A program made the position numbers and the translations under genes. Shown piece by piece: positions 63,830 to 64,000 of a DNA stretch of 64,000 bases (position 1 is the first letter of the stretch; the number at the start of each line of letters is the position of its first letter). The notes under the pieces were generated by a model. The model did no database searches. It was given only the letters and a program-made list of their open reading frames with translations, and had not been told where the DNA came from. The stretch is from Halotia wernerae (lineage in GTDB: Bacteria; Cyanobacteriota; Cyanobacteriia; Cyanobacteriales; Nostocaceae): assembly GCA_034931985.1 (NCBI GenBank), contig JAYGHB010000018.1, forward strand, positions 4,733 through 68,732, in the 5' to 3' direction.

Positions 63830-63949
63830 TTATTCGAGGAACTCATCAACTGTAATTCCAGCTTGTCGAATTAGACTTCTTAGTAATCCAGGTGCTAATT
63901 CTCGATGATTTGGAACTGATAAAGTTGGTTTTGATTCATGCCACAGCAT
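63830..63949 (-). pseudogene. 5'-truncated HicA-like toxin remnant
   Basis: The 39-codon frame gives MLWHESKPTLSVPNHRELAP then GLLRSLIRQAGITVDEFLE and a stop: the C-terminal half of HicA mRNA interferases (LKPGTLRSILRQAGI type). An in-frame TGA lies just upstream and no N-terminal half with the catalytic His is found to the window end, so it is a remnant. No HicB antitoxin is visible. Confidence 0.7.
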
Positions 63950-64000
63950 CGGTCACAGGTTAAGGTTATTAACCATTTGTCAATAAGCAATAATGCTTAA

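Overview
The window looks like chromosome of a filamentous, heterocyst-forming cyanobacterium of the Nostoc/Anabaena type. Reasons: very many GCGATCGC (HIP1) octamers; short tandem repeats and small inverted-repeat elements in most gaps; a cyanophycin operon (cphB-cphA); and a cyanobacterial uptake hydrogenase (hupS-hupL) with a complete hypFCDEAB maturation cluster. No rRNA, tRNA, CRISPR array, intact transposase or phage module was recognised.

Layout. 1-14.9 kb is mostly housekeeping: ispF (cut by the left edge), trmD, a repeat-packed gap, cphB-cphA, tatA, a RelE-like toxin-antitoxin pair, a membrane-anchored Ser/Thr kinase, cbiT, cdsA, a DUF2993 protein, a pseudouridine synthase, a RodZ-like protein, malQ, a Nudix hydrolase and ridA. 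15-24 kb holds an array of eight 21-bp repeats, an exported PEP-CTERM phosphodiesterase-like protein, a hybrid histidine kinase, a phosphonate/phosphite-type ABC transporter (phnD-phnC-phnE), a metallophosphoesterase and a DUF421 protein. 24.4-31.2 kb is a surface-glycan block: four polytopic GT-C-like proteins and one GtrB/DPM1-type GT2 enzyme. 31-41 kb holds a repeat-containing gap of 1.25 kb, a polysaccharide deacetylase, a J-domain protein, a CDGSH protein, PBP2, a PotA-like ATPase, a Uma2 protein, a VapBC pair and two truncated gene remnants.

41.5-52.6 kb is one co-directional minus-strand run of twelve genes: a TPR protein, two small membrane proteins, a NifU/Rieske fusion, a membrane-anchored PA-IL-lectin-like protein, an NHL propeller, then hypF, hypC, hypD, hypE, hypA and hypB. 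HypA-F build and insert the NiFe(CN)2CO centre of HupL. The upstream genes, especially the NifU/Rieske fusion, are good candidates for maturing the Fe-S subunit HupS or for electron transfer; this is inference. The structural genes hupS-hupL lie about 17 kb from hypB on the opposite strand, and hupL is intact with no excision element.

53-59 kb carries a PRC-barrel protein followed by two single-pass coiled-coil proteins, another Uma2 protein, and a persulfide-metabolism module (BigR-like ArsR regulator divergent from a DUF442 phosphatase-like protein, an ETHE1-like dioxygenase and a C-terminally truncated TauE permease). After hupSL comes a Tat-type BMP-family lipoprotein; the right edge holds a 5'-truncated HicA remnant.

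The strongest leads are the extended hyp operon, the repeat elements nested in hup/hyp spacers, the truncated TauE with its 16-bp junction echo, and the uncharacterised PRC-barrel/coiled-coil trio. All assignments rest on reading motifs; no database search was possible.
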